Part shown: one piece after another, positions 1-13,133 of the stretch
Position numbering within the stretch: the stretch's first letter is position 1
How the letters are laid out: each line of letters begins with the position of its first letter
NCBI GenBank assembly: GCA_905183005.1
Contig: CAJJDO010000019.1
Span: 478,008-542,007, forward strand
Direction: 5' to 3'
DNA: 64,000 nt
Source of the DNA: Paramecium pentaurelia
Lineage: Eukaryota; Ciliophora; Oligohymenophorea; Peniculida; Parameciidae
The notes under the pieces: generated by a model
Database searches by the model: none
The model's input: only the letters and a program-made list of their open reading frames with translations
What the model was told of the DNA's origin: nothing
Made by a program: the position numbers and the translations under genes

Positions 1-1784
1 AATAACACCATTTAAGCCAATTGATTAAATTTCAGATTTTTTAAGGAGATATCCACTATATAGAGGTTAGAATGGCAAAATAAAATATCCAGTTTTAGAA
101 AAGTTGGCTTTAGATTATACAGAAGTTTTAGAAATTAAATAGAAACCATAACCATATATGATAAATTCAAGTTTTGTTGAAGAAATCCTTAAAATATAAA
201 CAAGTTATTAGATTATGTTTCCTAATTGTTAAACACCATAAAATGTTAATTAAGATTATATTGAGAAAAATTTTTATGAAATTCTTATGAATTTGTTAAC
301 TGAATATTTTAATGAATTCATGTTATCAGATGTGTCTAAATTTGAAAAGTATTGCAATTAGGCTAACTTTTAAGCAAATGCATTTTTAGAAATTATGAAT
401 TATTTGTATGGTCGTTAAGAAAATGTGATGAAAGATTTAATAAAAAAGACATGGATAGAATGTGTAATATAAATTGATCAAATTATCAATTATAATTATG
501 AGTCAAAGATAAATAAAATAAATTTTAATAGTTTAGAATTTTCAGATTAAATATACATTTTAAATATATTAACTGAGGGTTTATATGATTTGGACAAAAT
601 GAAAGAATAAATTAAGTAAAAGGATTCTTAAACAAATTATAGACAATGTAAAATCTCAAATTATTTTAGCAAATTTAAAAATATTATTTTAACAAAATTA
701 ATCTGCTTATATTAATTGTGGAACATATCTTGGTTAAGATGCAGATGAATAATAATATTTTTATTTTACTCATGTTCCTAGTTCAATATTTGTTGAAACT
801 ATGACAGGATGGGGTTAATATACACTTTCTGATCTATCTGAATTAATGAATGCACTCAATTTATAAGGAGTTAATGAATTAAACTTATTTGAAAATCTAG
901 AATTAATAAGTTAAGTCAAACTCTTTGATAATACAACTCCTATAAAAACATAGAATAGATTAATTTAAAGTATTTGTAAACCAATAAATAGAATAGTAAT
1001 ATAATCTAGAAATTATTGAAGTTATTGAATCGTTTTTGCTTACTGAAGAGACATATACAAAATACTTGTAATCTAGAAATTTGATATGGATAGAAAATAA
1101 TTAGAAACAAAATTTTTATTAATTATTAAAGAATGAAAAATAACTTTAATCTATAATATAAGCACTAAAAATGTTTTTTAATGGCTTATTATTATTAAAA
1201 TCAAATGATGGATATATTATTAAACCATTTAAGTTATTTAAATAAAATTTTTAGCTTGTTAATTAATTAGCTGTATTTGTGGATAATGCATCAACTTAAT
1301 ATAGCATTTATATTTCTTTAATTACTTTAAATTTATTATTAGATGAGTATCAGTAATATCGATCTTAAAAAGAATTAAAAAATAAAAAAAATTAAGTTCC
1401 AAGAAAACTTACTTAAAAAGTTACCTAAAAAGAAGTTAAATAAATAAAAAAAAAATCAAAATTAAAACATATTGAAGATGATGAATCTATTGAATAAGAA
1501 TTAAGTCCTTAATATCCTACAAGCTTAGCTAACAAAAGAGAAAAAAGGGAAAATGCAGGAAAAAAGTATAAAATTTACTTATTTTAAGTCCAAATATGAA
1601 CTTTGATTAGTAAGTGAAGAATCAAAAGAAAATATTTTGTACATTTTGTAAGAAATAGTTTTCATAAGCTTCTTAAAGTGTTTAATGTTCAAGATGTAAC
1701 AAACCTTTTCATCAAGAATGCTTAATAATAAGAAAAGACTATTGCAAAAATTGTGTCAGAAATGGCAACAAGAAATAAAAATGA
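1..1784 (+). CDS. WHIM-like / PHD-finger chromatin protein (5' partial)
   Basis: The frame is open at the left edge, so the N-terminus lies outside the window. I read three introns (648-669, 976-1009, 1566-1588) and a TGA stop at 1782. The middle contains a segment like the WHIM2 motif of ISWI-associated factors (GTYLGQDADEQQYFYF, then IFVE), preceded by a helical stretch that could be DDT/WHIM1. The last 60 residues hold a C4HC3-type PHD finger: FCTFC, then CSRC, FHQEC and YCKNC. Proteins with this order (ACF1/BAZ family) are accessory subunits of ISWI nucleosome remodellers and act in the nucleus. The PHD assignment is the firmer part; the WHIM reading rests on a short motif and is an inference. 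Confidence 0.6.
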
Positions 1785-2000
1785 TGCTTTTCTTTTAATA
1801 AGCTTAATTAATACAGTATATTAATTTCTTTAGATTATTCTGCTTAAAATATATTTACAATATTTTAAAATCCAGAATATATCATTTTTATATAACTATC
1901 TTAATTTTATTATATCTAATTTATAATTAGATTAATTAATTATCTAAAATTTTAATGATTTTAATGGTTACTTATTTAAATTATAAAAATTTCAAATTAA

Positions 2001-4273
2001 TCATAATATCAAAAAATCTTCAATGTTATCATTCAAATCTTAAGTTTTCTTCAAACATTCATTTATTTCCCTTTCAAACTTAAGAAATTTACCTTCTTCC
2101 TCATTATTTTAAGATAGTAGAACTGTTGATAAAAAACATTTATAGAGTTATTCTAAATTTTATTTTAACTCTTCTGTCTACTTATGTATCATAGTAGCAG
2201 CAATTTTTATATCTTAATTTTCTTATTACTTTCATATTTAGATAAATATACTACATTTTAAATTGGTTAAGGTGTTGGTTTCAAATAATTTAATCCTTTC
2301 ATAAGTATGGAAGGAGGTTTAGACTATTTTGAAGTTTAACTCTCAGCATCAGATATCATAGATGAATCTAAATAGTTTGGTTCTACCATAGGAGTTTTAG
2401 AAATGCTTTAATTGAGTATTTGCTTTTGCATATTTGGAATAGGCTATTATTTTGAAGATTTGACAAATTGGGATATTTATTAATTTTCCATTTATAATTA
2501 TTTGATAATTTAATTTTAATCATTTGTTTTCTATAAAATAAATATGAATATATATACTTATTTTAATAGTTAATTTTATTATTCTAATCTATTTAATTCA
2601 CTTAATGCAAATGCTCTTTTGTCTAGATGTTATTGATTAGTCAATTTTTATTATTCTAATTCATGATTCAAATCATTAATCACTATTTTATTTTCAGCTA
2701 ATTTTTATATTAATTCACTATTTTTTTAAGTTAATCTGATATATATTAATATATATAAAATACTCTATGATAGATTATTCTAATTTTGAAATTTACAATT
2801 CTTTTTCCATTATAATTTCTGGATTAATAGATAATAGTGTTGAAATTGTACTTTCAGTTTTTTATTAAAGCAATAGAATTTATTCTTCAAGTTATGTAAT
2901 TTTTACTTAATATTCTTATTCTTGTTATTATAATTATATTTTCATTTATTTATATTTATCCTTTTAATCATCAAATATTTCTTTTTCTTATTTTCTTTTT
3001 TCTTTAAATGCATCTAATTATTATTGTAATATATTATTATTTTCAAATAATTTAGCAGCTTCAGATTTAAATTAACTTAATTCTCTTTCATTTCTAAGAA
3101 ACTATATAATATAAATAATCTTACTTCTTTAGATTTTTAGTCAAATTTTAATTCTTCATGATTCAATTTAGTTTCTAAATCTCTTATTTTATTATTAAAT
3201 TGTTCTATTTTATTATTAAATTCAGCATTTTTATCTTCAATTTACTACAAAAGTCTAGAATTTTCTTATTAAATCTTTTATATTTCTTTTTATAATTCAT
3301 TAACCAATGTTATTAATTCTATCTTTAACTTTTCTTTTTCATCTTCTTTAATTTAATTTAATTTTTAATATTCTTTTGATAATTCTTAATATTTATTCTA
3401 AATTTCTGAATATTATTAATCAATAGTCTTTTTTTCATTTACTATTTACTCAATTTAATTTTACAATTGACTAACTAATTATTATTAAGTATTTTTTTGA
3501 TTATTGATTTTATCTTTAAGTTACTTTTCAGATTCTAATGAAACAACTAAGTCTTAATTTTCTGATTGCAAATTAGCTACAATTTACAAAGTTTTTTCAA
3601 TTTAATCCTTAAGATGTTGAACTTCCTCTGATTAATATTATCTACTCGATTAAGCTGGTAGATTTTCTACAAACATTAATATTGAGTCATCAATCTATTA
3701 GAGTAAATCATGAAATAATTATGCAGAATCTATTATTAATTTTGAATTAATACCTTAATCATCATTTTCATATCCTATTTAATCATTATAACTTTCCAAA
3801 AAGTCATTCATTATGTCTTTTATAGTATTAAATAAAGATTCTTTTAATTCCTGACATTTTTTTTCTTAAAATTCTTAAGGCATTTACATCTTCTAAAGTG
3901 CTAAAATCTATTATTTGTATTTTTAGCATTCTTTCATAAATTTCTCTTTATCCTAATATTCTCCTTCATATTTCTTAAGAATTTCCATCTAACTCATTTT
4001 ATATTGTTCAACTTCGTCCATTAATTATTTTCTTTCTATCTATAGCATCTCTACTTTTTAAAAGATGGGTTCAATTTCAACTCTTTACTAATCATAACTA
4101 ATTTTTTTTGGAATTCATACGCTTTTCTTAAATCATTTATATACTACTCTTGTTTTATAGACTAATCATTGGCTTTCTTTGAGTCATAAATATACTTTTT
4201 AACAGCAAGTGAATCAAATTCCAAATATTGAGTAGGTTATTTCTTCTATTCTTTTTTTGAAAATAATGACATT
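2001..4273 (-). CDS. Long coiled-coil protein, unknown function
   Basis: ATG at 4273-4271, TGA at 2003-2001. Removing four introns of 23, 28, 27 and 23 nt leaves exactly 724 codons (723 aa). The product is almost entirely charged heptad-like helix rich in Lys, Glu, Gln, Asn and Leu, with a less helical Ser/Pro-containing patch about 130 residues from the C-terminus (around TPMVEPNYLDSSMISDAES). No catalytic or binding domain was recognised. Long coiled coils of this kind are common in ciliates as ciliary, basal-body or cortical structural proteins, but nothing in the sequence fixes the location. The gene converges on the PHD gene with about 215 bp between stops. Confidence 0.75.
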
Positions 4274-5223
4274 TTATTTATAGAGTATAAAAATGATGAA
4301 ATTCAAATAATTAGTATTCTGATTAATAATAATACGATTTCGATAAGATTAGGATAATAATATATGATTAATTCAAATATTAATATACTAATATTTTGCA
4401 TATTATATTCACTATACTAATCTAATTTTATTATGTTGTAGTTAATTCATAATAAAAAATTCAAATTATTTTAAATGAATAAAATAAATTTGATACATTA
4501 AAATATCAGTATATGAATAAAAATTTAATATTTTTATAAACATAGTTGTAATGCTAATCTTTAATGTATTGATTCCTGGAATTTTTAATAAATAAATATA
4601 ATTATTTAAAGAGATTATTTTTTATGTAATTTCTTAATTAAATGATATAATTTTAACAAATAAGCTACCAATGAAATTCTATTTCTTCCTAAAATGTATT
4701 AATTTTTGATTTTTTAATGTAAAGATAGATTTATATTAACAATCAAAACAATCCAAGATAAAAAATGTTATTATAATAAAAATTACAATATAGAATTGAA
4801 TTTATATTAAACGATGCTAATTAATTTATTCCTAAAAAGATTCTATTATTTATATAATTCTATTTATTAAATAAGAATCATGATTGAAAGATTTTACAAT
4901 TAGAAAATTTTGACTTAAGAACTAAAATTATGAAACAAATTGTAATCATTTTAATCAGCTTCATAATAAAGATTAAATATTTAAGTGATTTAATTATTAA
5001 TTAAAAGATAATTCTATAATATTTATGAATAAAGAATTAGAATATTTTATATTTCTTGATTATATCTTAACTATTAAAATATATGTTAAAAAGACTATTG
5101 AATATAATATGAAATACTATATGAAAGATTAATTTAAGATATTTTTGATCTTGAAACCTAGAATTAGTAGTAGATTATAGAATAAAAAAATCTAAAAAAC
5201 ACAAAAAAAGTAAAAATAAAAGA
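4274..5223. other. AT-rich gap without recognised gene
   Basis: About 950 bp of nearly pure A/T between two divergently transcribed genes. Short frames exist on both strands but none has protein-like composition over more than about 40 codons, and with a single stop codon (TGA) such frames are expected by chance. It should contain the promoters of both neighbours. Confidence 0.6.
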
Positions 5224-7237
5224 ATGAATAAAAAATTAAATATGAATTAAGACCAAATTAATAGTTTTGAGTTAGTAGATAAGTAAGACACAACTTAAGA
5301 TGAAATCCATTTTAATGAATGCTATATAGATCAATCTGTAAAGTAACATTTAAAAATAAATATTTAAAAGTCCATGTTAAGAGATTGGAATTAATGTACA
5401 AGTTTCTGGAAAATCATATGAAATTTAAAATGATACATTAGAATGGAATTTAGTTGAAAAAGACAATCAAGTACTTGAAGATAAAAAAATCATAGACATA
5501 AACAATAATACTTAAAATGATCTTGATGACACATGGGTTGTGATTACTAAAACAAAAAAGTATAAAAAGAAGTCAAACCGAAAATTGACTAATTCTTAAG
5601 ATGATTAGTCCAAATAATAAAAATCTCCTTAGAAACCAATTCCACCTACTATTACGGAATAATCCGTTAAATCAAATGCTCATGATATTGCTCTTTTTTA
5701 AAACTAGAAAAATATTCCTTAGGGAATTGAAACAATAAAATAAAAAGTATTTATTGCAAATACTGAGAAGATTTTAAAATCAGAAAATTAAGAAATTGAT
5801 AATCGATCATAACAAAACTTTTTAAAAGAGGATCAAACTTCTTTAACTTAATTAGAATAAGTAAATAATACAAAATAATCACAACAATTCATATAAATAA
5901 TGGATTTAAATCTTAAAATTCCATAAGAATGTAATAAATTATTTAAAAGAAACACTAATGTGAATCATCATTTAGATTGTTAAAATTCTCCTTTTAAATA
6001 AACAATAAAAGAAGATTAAATTGATTAACATATTATGAATTAAGCAAGAGCCTTAATGATCAAAAAGCTTGATATGGATATGAGAGAATTTAATGATATT
6101 ATTTTAGGTTAGAACCAATAAATTCTAAAATTAAGGAGAATAATTTATGACAGATTATAATTTGTTATCAATTATCTATTTAGAGGTTTTATTTATCACA
6201 TATCATAGCTAGATTTTAATTCTTAAGTACTCCTTTTTGGTTCATGTGCAACTGGTTTAGCTTTACCAGAAAGTGATATTGATATAGGAATAACTGGATT
6301 TGAAATGTGTTCAACTTAATAGTTATATATACCTATTTAGAAGCTAACTGAATTTCTCTAAAAAATGAGATGGGTTAACAATATTGTGTAATTTAAATTT
6401 ATATTATTTTATAGTGTAATCACTTCATCAGCTATGCCATTGATCAAATTATAAGTAGATCCAATTATTTCATTTGTATAATCTTCATTACCAATAGGCT
6501 TACCTTACATAGATCTAATTATAAAGTATTAATATTAAATTAATAATAAAAGTCCTGATGAAAATATTACAAGATAGATATTTAGTGTAGATATTAGTTT
6601 CATTTAATATTCAGGTCCTAAATAAAATTAACATTTGGGTTTAATTTCTACTGAATTAACATTATAATGGTTGTCTTTTTATAGTGAATTAAGAGCTATT
6701 GTATTATTATTCAAAAGTTTACTAAAGAAAAGAGGACTTAATGATTAATTTAAAGGGGGAATGTCCTCTTTTTGTATAATTCAAATGGTTTTAGCTTTTT
6801 TAGAATGTTTCTATCATTAAAATTAGGCTTCATCTATAGGTTACACAACCTATAATTTTTTGAAATTTTATGGGACTGAATTTGATCCCAAAACAACAGG
6901 AATCAGTTATAAAGGATTCAATGAAAAGTAATTAATATTATTATTAAATATTTATAGTCCATTCTATGATTTAAATGAATTTGATGATTAATCAGAAATT
7001 ACTATTGTGTCTCCAATTACAAATGAAATAATCAGTTCAGCTACATCATTTGTTTTAACAATATTATAAGATTTAAAGGCTTTATATTAAGCAACAGAAA
7101 ATGAAGTAATCTTTTTTTATGAGAAACTAAAATATAATAAAAAAAAGAAAGGAAAGAAAGAGGAAAGAAATTTATTTTAAAAGGAATTGAATAAACTTAG
7201 ACCTCTCTTTAGCACTACTGTATATAATAAAACTTGA
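5224..7237 (+). CDS. Non-canonical poly(A)/nucleotidyltransferase (Trf4/Cid1 type)
   Basis: ATG 5224, TGA 7235-7237; two introns (28 and 27 nt) leave 653 codons (652 aa). After a long Gln/Asn/Lys-rich N-terminal half, the catalytic core begins near residue 330 with GSCATGLALPESDIDIGITG, the nucleotidyltransferase G-S signature with the two metal-binding aspartates; VDISF further on is a good candidate for the third. A PAP-associated segment follows (SPFYDLNEFDD). The family adds A or U tails to RNA 3' ends, for example in nuclear TRAMP-type RNA surveillance. The C-terminus is Lys-rich, which fits RNA binding. The Trf4 versus Cid1 subfamily cannot be settled by eye. Confidence 0.88.
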
Positions 7238-7308
7238 TTTATATTGTTGAAATAAATAATTTACCAAATTTTGGTTAAGTAGTTAACAATTATTATAAAA
7301 TTCTTTAT

Positions 7309-9174
7309 TCATTCTAAACCTTCAACATAAGATTCTTAATCTCCAATTAATTTAATTGGTTGAACAAATAATTCTTACATTAATTTAACAGTATCTATTT
7401 CTAAATAAATTAAAGATATAATTTACAAGTATGTGCTTTTCTTTCTTTTCTCAATATTATTAAACTAGGTTTTTTTATTCCTTCTAATATTCCTGTTACT
7501 TTTTAGAATTCAGGTTTTGATCCATCACATAAATCCCATATTGGTAATCCTCCACCTTCACTAACTACACCTTCACTCTCAAAATAATTATTTATTCTTG
7601 AAGTTGCTACTGAAGGTAATATAAATGAATCTTATAAATATGATGAATTGACTTAAGGATTTTAGAGTAATGTGGAAGAATGATTTTGCATTCTTAAAAT
7701 TCTACTATCATCAGGTGTAATAATTGGAGATAATAAATTTTGTTTATTGAAATCATTATTTTCTAAAATATTTATCATAAGTGGTGTTTTCTTACTTTTA
7801 CCTGTAGGACTATAAACAGTCCTTTTAGTTCCCTTTCTTTTTTCATTCATTATTTATTCAAATGTAAGTTATTAATTTTATGTTGATTTTTATTAAGAAT
7901 CTTTTGTTTATTAATTAATAAACTAATTTTATTTACTTATTTGATTTAATTTATGTGGATTAAATACAATATCTACTTATTACCTTTTGTCTTAATTCTA
8001 GATTAATAAGAATTTACTTGCATAACATGAATTGTCTAATGCTTCTTTTATCTACTATATTCTGGTAATCTTTCCCAATCAAATGAAAATTAAGAGGCAT
8101 TCATATTTTATTGATTATGGTTTTCTATTTCTCTCTCAAAATAAGATTTTAATTTATCATAATTAGGAGATTCCTAGAATTCTAAAGATTTAACATCATT
8201 CATATAAAAATAGAAACACTATATTTAAATTTAATATTACTTTTGGTAAATTCTAACATAAATCTTAAATCTTAATTTCTTTTTTTATTTCATAAATCTT
8301 AGCATATTTAGCATCCTTAGAATCTATTTATAAATTCATCCAAGGTAGATTTCCTGTTGCAAGATATATCAACACATAGCCAATACTTTCAAGATCATCT
8401 TTTCTTCCTTATTCCATTTCTTCATGTGCACTTATAGAGGCATATCTTGCAGTTCCTATTAATCCTGCCTTCTTAACATAAGGTATATGTTCTCCTTTAC
8501 TATTCTAATAATTAATTACATATATAATACAATATAATGTTTAGATAGACCAAAATCTATTAAATATAACATTTTTGGATTAGGTCCTGAATCAATAACA
8601 AAATTATCTGGTTTAATATCACGATGAAGAAATCTATTTTCATGCATAACTGAAATTCTATCTATCATCTGTTAAGCTAATATCATTTTAGTTTTCATAC
8701 TTAAATGGCTAATCTTAGTACAGTGGCTAAAGTCATTACTCCCCCTAATTTCCTAAAAATTTATTCTAAGTTTTTTCCTAACATTGTCATAATACAATAT
8801 GTATATCCTCTTTCTTATCCATAAAATTTAATTTGTGGAAAACCTTACTATTTTCTAAAATTGAACATTCAATTTTACCTCAATTCAATAAGTACTTTTA
8901 TTTCTCTTTCTAATAAACTATTTTCATCTTCATCTTCTTCAACTTTCATAGCCCATTAGGCATTATTATTCTTTCTATCAAGAACTTTAAAGACACTGCC
9001 AAATGAACCCTCACCTATTTTTTGACTTATTAAAAATCGATTCTAAATGTTATCTCCTACCTTTTGGGAATTTAAGTGAAATACCTTTAATGGTTGAATA
9101 TCTTAATCACTTTCATAGTATTTTCTTTCAGATTATACATTATCTGTAAAACTATCCTCATTTTTAGAAATCAT
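7309..9174 (-). CDS. Casein kinase 1-like Ser/Thr kinase with an apparent 1-nt frameshift
   Basis: ATG 9174-9172, TGA 7311-7309. Kinase motifs in order: IGEGSFGSVFK (glycine loop), WAMKVE (lysine), FLHRDIKPDN (catalytic loop), IDFGLSK (DFG), then HIPYVKKAGLIGTARYASI and DDLESIGYVLIYL, which mark the CK1 family. The C-terminal third is a Gln/Asn/Lys-rich tail of unknown role. Six introns of 20-31 nt total 149 nt and leave 1717 nt, one more than a multiple of three. The extra base maps near the run of five G (C on the + strand) at 8741-8745, between LGKNLEQIF and LSMKTKMILAQQM. It may be a sequence error or a real lesion. CK1 kinases phosphorylate acidic substrates in signalling and cilia. Confidence 0.85.
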
Positions 9175-9289
9175 TTATAAATGAATAAAATAAATGTATT
9201 TTAATTTTTTCATATTTATTGTAATTGATTAAGTTTGTTTTTTAAAAAGAATAACAAAAAAATTATCAAACTAGATCTGTTAGTTAAGA

Positions 9290-9900
9290 TATAAAATATA
9301 TAATCTATTTTTAATTGAATTCATATTATAATCAATAACTTAGGATTAAGAATTCTAAAACAACTTATACTTTCAAGACTCTTTAAAAATAATAATAATC
9401 ACACAAAACTAATCAGGAATATAATTTATAAATTTGATAGGAATTTAATAAAAAGTTTTAAAGATTGGGACATACTAATAATATAGTCATTTATTAAATG
9501 AAGTATTGAAACTTAATTTGAAAAATCAATAACAATCTATAAACATCTAAAGAAAATCTCAAATAGGCTTTACTTTTATGATATGATAATTGATTCAAAT
9601 TGAATACTTTATTAGATCTGATTATGAAGAATTTATTATAAATTAATAAACCTATAGATGGTTATTTATAATTAATTGAAGAGGCTTTTAATAAAGAAGA
9701 TTACTTTTTGAATGTCATTTGAAATACTCTTTCTTTAGAAGTTTTAATAATTTATGATAAATTAACCCTATCTAACTTTTTTCGTAAAATTCTTAAATTT
9801 AAGATTTCTTATCTTAAAATATATTTAATTGATAAAGAAAGTAAAGTTATTTATTTATTTTTATTAGATTAGGAGTTTTGAAATTGTGTTTATAATTGTT
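9290..9900 (+). pseudogene. Possible decayed coding region
   Basis: One forward frame reads with protein-like composition for roughly 190 codons, for example NKPIDGYLQLIEEAFNKEDY and LTLSNFFRKILKF, but is interrupted by several TGA codons and lacks plausible introns to remove them. In code 6 a Gln codon TAA becomes TGA by one transition, so this could be an old gene copy under decay. Equally, very AT-rich DNA with a single stop codon gives long frames by chance. No family was recognised. Confidence 0.3.
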
Positions 9901-9956
9901 TAGTTATTTAATAAGTAAATGATATATTTATTTATATATATAACATAAAATAAAAA

Positions 9957-10939
9957 ATGTTTATAAAAGAAGCATATGAAAGAAGATAAAAACAGAGTGA
10001 TGGAGAATAAGAAATATTATAGACTGAATAAAGAATACATAAGATTGGTAGTATCAAGAACAATAAAATGAACTATGATAAAGATGAATAATTTTTTAGC
10101 AAAGAGGATATCCCTTAAAGAGCATTACAAATAAAAGAAACTGTTTAGACTTTTGTTGATCCAGTAAATTTAATTTGCATTTAATATGATAGGATATTTT
10201 AGGTTTGAGAAAGAAAGAATGGAATAGCAGCGTTTCAGTTCCAAAGAATCCATTGTCAGAGGAAACTCATGAAAGAAAATTGGTTAAAATTCGATTAGGA
10301 TTATTTGATCATCCAATTCCAAAAGAGAAAGCTAATAAAATATATGAAGGAATAGAAACTAGAGATAATTATTTATTAGCAAAGAAAGGTTCAAGTAAAT
10401 GGAATGTGAGTACAGAAACCAATAATCTAGAGTTTTAAAAAAATCTAATGAATTCAACTAAAGAGGCACTAAAAAATACTAAATCTAAAGAGGAGGAGAT
10501 TATAAAAAACTATTTAAAGCCTATAGAACATTAATCAAAATTGTAATTAGATCTTAGATCTCAGAAAGTAAATGAGAAAGAGATGAGAAATAAAATAAGA
10601 TAAGATTATTAATTAGCAAATCCTGCTGCTTCCCAATAAGCAATTGATGGAGCAGTATTTAGATTGGCTTATGAGGCAAAATTAAGTAAAAACTAAGAAC
10701 AAATTCAAGTAATTATTTAATTCTTAATAGAGGATAAAAATTATACATTTAAACCAGATATGGCAAGGACATTAAAACATGATTTAGATTATAAATATTG
10801 TCATAATGGTGTATGGTAGAAAATGCCTGATGGAAGTGAAGGTTGGTCTTGTTGTATGAATAGTACATTAGAATCAAAGGGATGCATAACAATAAAGATA
10901 GATAAGAACAAGTGGGATTATTCATCATTTACACATTGA
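9957..10939 (+). CDS. Unknown protein with C-terminal Cys/His cluster
   Basis: ATG 9957, one 29-nt intron after VDP, TGA 10937-10939; 318 codons (317 aa). Most of the chain is charged and helical. The last 60 residues carry a compact cluster, YCHNGVW, then WSCC and KGC, spaced like a small zinc-binding knuckle and reminiscent of, but shorter than, CHORD-type domains. No enzyme motif was seen. The next gene starts 37 bp downstream on the same strand. Function unknown; the zinc-site reading is an inference from spacing. Confidence 0.75.
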
Positions 10940-10976
10940 TTTATTAAATTATATAAGATAAATAATTAATTTTGCA

Positions 10977-13005
10977 ATGGGTAATTCAGATAGTAACGCA
11001 AGCATTAAGGCCTTGCATACTAACTATATGGTTATTCGTAATATAAAGGATGATCCAAGATATGGAGAAGGTCGAATAGTTTAATAGAAACAGACAAAAT
11101 AGGAGGCATTTTAGAAGGAAATAAATTTAACAGATGAGGATAAATTCAAGAAATTCAAAGTATTGTTAGAAAAAAAGGAAAGTAATAAATATGAAAATCT
11201 TATTAATGTTACTAGTAATTAAAATTTGTATATATAGAACTATATTTTCATGAAGAAAGTTAATTCTGTGGTTAATTTTTTTAAATTTACATTTTATTAG
11301 AATATATTCCATAATCTTTAAAGGAAACCATAGAGAAAAGATTAACTAATAAATAATATTTTAAAGAAAAGGAGTTAATGTAAATTTTAAAAGGATGCAT
11401 TGATGCATTATTTATTTTACAATCTTAAAATATTACTCATTAAGCTATAAGACCAGAGACTATTTCTTATTAAGAATAATAATAATTAGTTAAATTATCA
11501 GATCCTACTGTGAGTGGATTGTTAAGTTCTTTTTAATTAGTGGTGTAAGAAGAATTAAAATAAATCAATTAGTATTATTTAAGTCCTTAATTAATGTAAT
11601 CTTTGAATGATGAAGTATAACCTTAACATAATCCTTATAAAAGTGATGTATATTCATTAGGAATGACAATGTTACACCTTTCAACTCTTAATAATTGTGA
11701 TGATTGTTATGATATCCCAAAATTAAAAGTTCTACTTTAATAAGTTTAACGTAGATTACAATAGATTGAAACTACATTTTCATCATAATATGTTTCATTA
11801 TTAAGAAAAATGTTACTTTTAAATGAAGATTAAAGACCAGATTTTATTCAATTGAAATATGAATTATAAGCTTCTTAGTCATCATAATCATAATTTTATG
11901 AAGAATAATAAGTTATTTAAATACAAAAAGCTCTTTAAGTGTAAAATTATGAATAAATAATTGAGACATCTCCAATTTAATTATAAAGTATGTAGATGTT
12001 TATGAATTCTGAAGAAAGAAATAATTTGAAAATCTAGCAATCTAATTAATCTATAAAGAATAGTTAGATTTAGAAATCTTAAGAATTAAGATAATCTCAA
12101 TAAAGCAATCAATCTATTTACATTGAACGTAATGAAGTAAAAGAATTGAGACCAGATATAAGTGATCATATAAAAATAGTAATCAACTCTGGTATCTTAT
12201 TAGTTACCCTTGTCAGAATAAATAGCTGAACCCTCAGGAATAGATGATAATATTGGAAATCAAATTGGAATAGATAAGTCTATACATATTACAAATGAAC
12301 CTGAATAGTAAAATATATTAATGCCAGTTACTTCTTTTGAAACATCCTAATAATATGAACAGTTTATAAAAATGTAATAATCCAAATCCAATTATTATAT
12401 AACAGATTAATCATAAAAAGTTGATTAAAATATGCGATTTATTAATTCAATTAATACAAAAAGAAGTGATATTGAAAAAGTAATAGAAATATATCCAAAT
12501 GGATCTAAATATGATGGTGAGAAATAGAATGGTTTGAGACAGGGTTATGGTATTTTTTATTTTTAAGACAATGGTGGAGTTTATGAAGGTCAATGGTATG
12601 ATAATAAAATGCATGGAAATGGTAATAATTTACTTTTTAATAAAAGGAACACTTTTTTATGCATCAGGTAAACCTGCATATGAAGGATAGTGGGTTAATG
12701 ATAAGTTTTAAGGCAAAGGAACTTTGTATAATGAAGAACCATAAATGTTATATAGTGAATTTGATTATAGAGATTTTGATTAAGTTGGAGAGTATGTATT
12801 TTGAATTAATCTTAGATATTGGACTAAATATGTTGGACAATTTTATGATGACAATAAAGAGGGTTAAGGAATTCTATATTTGTCAAATGGTGATAAATTT
12901 GATGGAACTTTCATTTAAGATTTAATTAGTGGTTTAGGAAGATATATCAAAGTTAATGGATAAATTATATAAGGAAGATGGTGGAGAAACAAACTATAAT
13001 AATGA
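10977..13005 (+). CDS. Pseudokinase-MORN repeat fusion protein
   Basis: ATG 10977, TGA 13003-13005; introns of 32, 25, 25 and 24 nt leave 641 codons (640 aa). The first half has a kinase C-lobe: ILLEYIPQSL hinge, ITHQAIRPE at the catalytic loop, KLSDP at the DFG position, then YKSDVYSLGMTML and DQRPDF. The catalytic HRD has become HQA and DFG has become SDP, so it is predicted catalytically dead. A Gln/Asn-rich linker leads to four or five MORN repeats (YDGEKQNGLRQGYG, YEGQWYDNKMHGNG, YEGQWVNDKFQGKG and others), which bind membranes or structural partners. The N-terminus MGNS is a possible myristoylation signal. A membrane or cortex scaffold is a reasonable guess. Confidence 0.85.
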
Positions 13006-13133
13006 AATTAATTTTATTATTTATATAAATAAATTAATATTCATTTATTTTAGATTTTTGGAAACAAATTTTATATAATTGATAGAATTATTGTAATATA
13101 ATATTTAGGATTACAAATTTAATTTAATTCAAT

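Noticed and set aside
12659..12925. Forward 88-codon ORF with Met-rich sequence
   Set aside because: It lies in a shifted frame within the MORN repeats of the pseudokinase gene.
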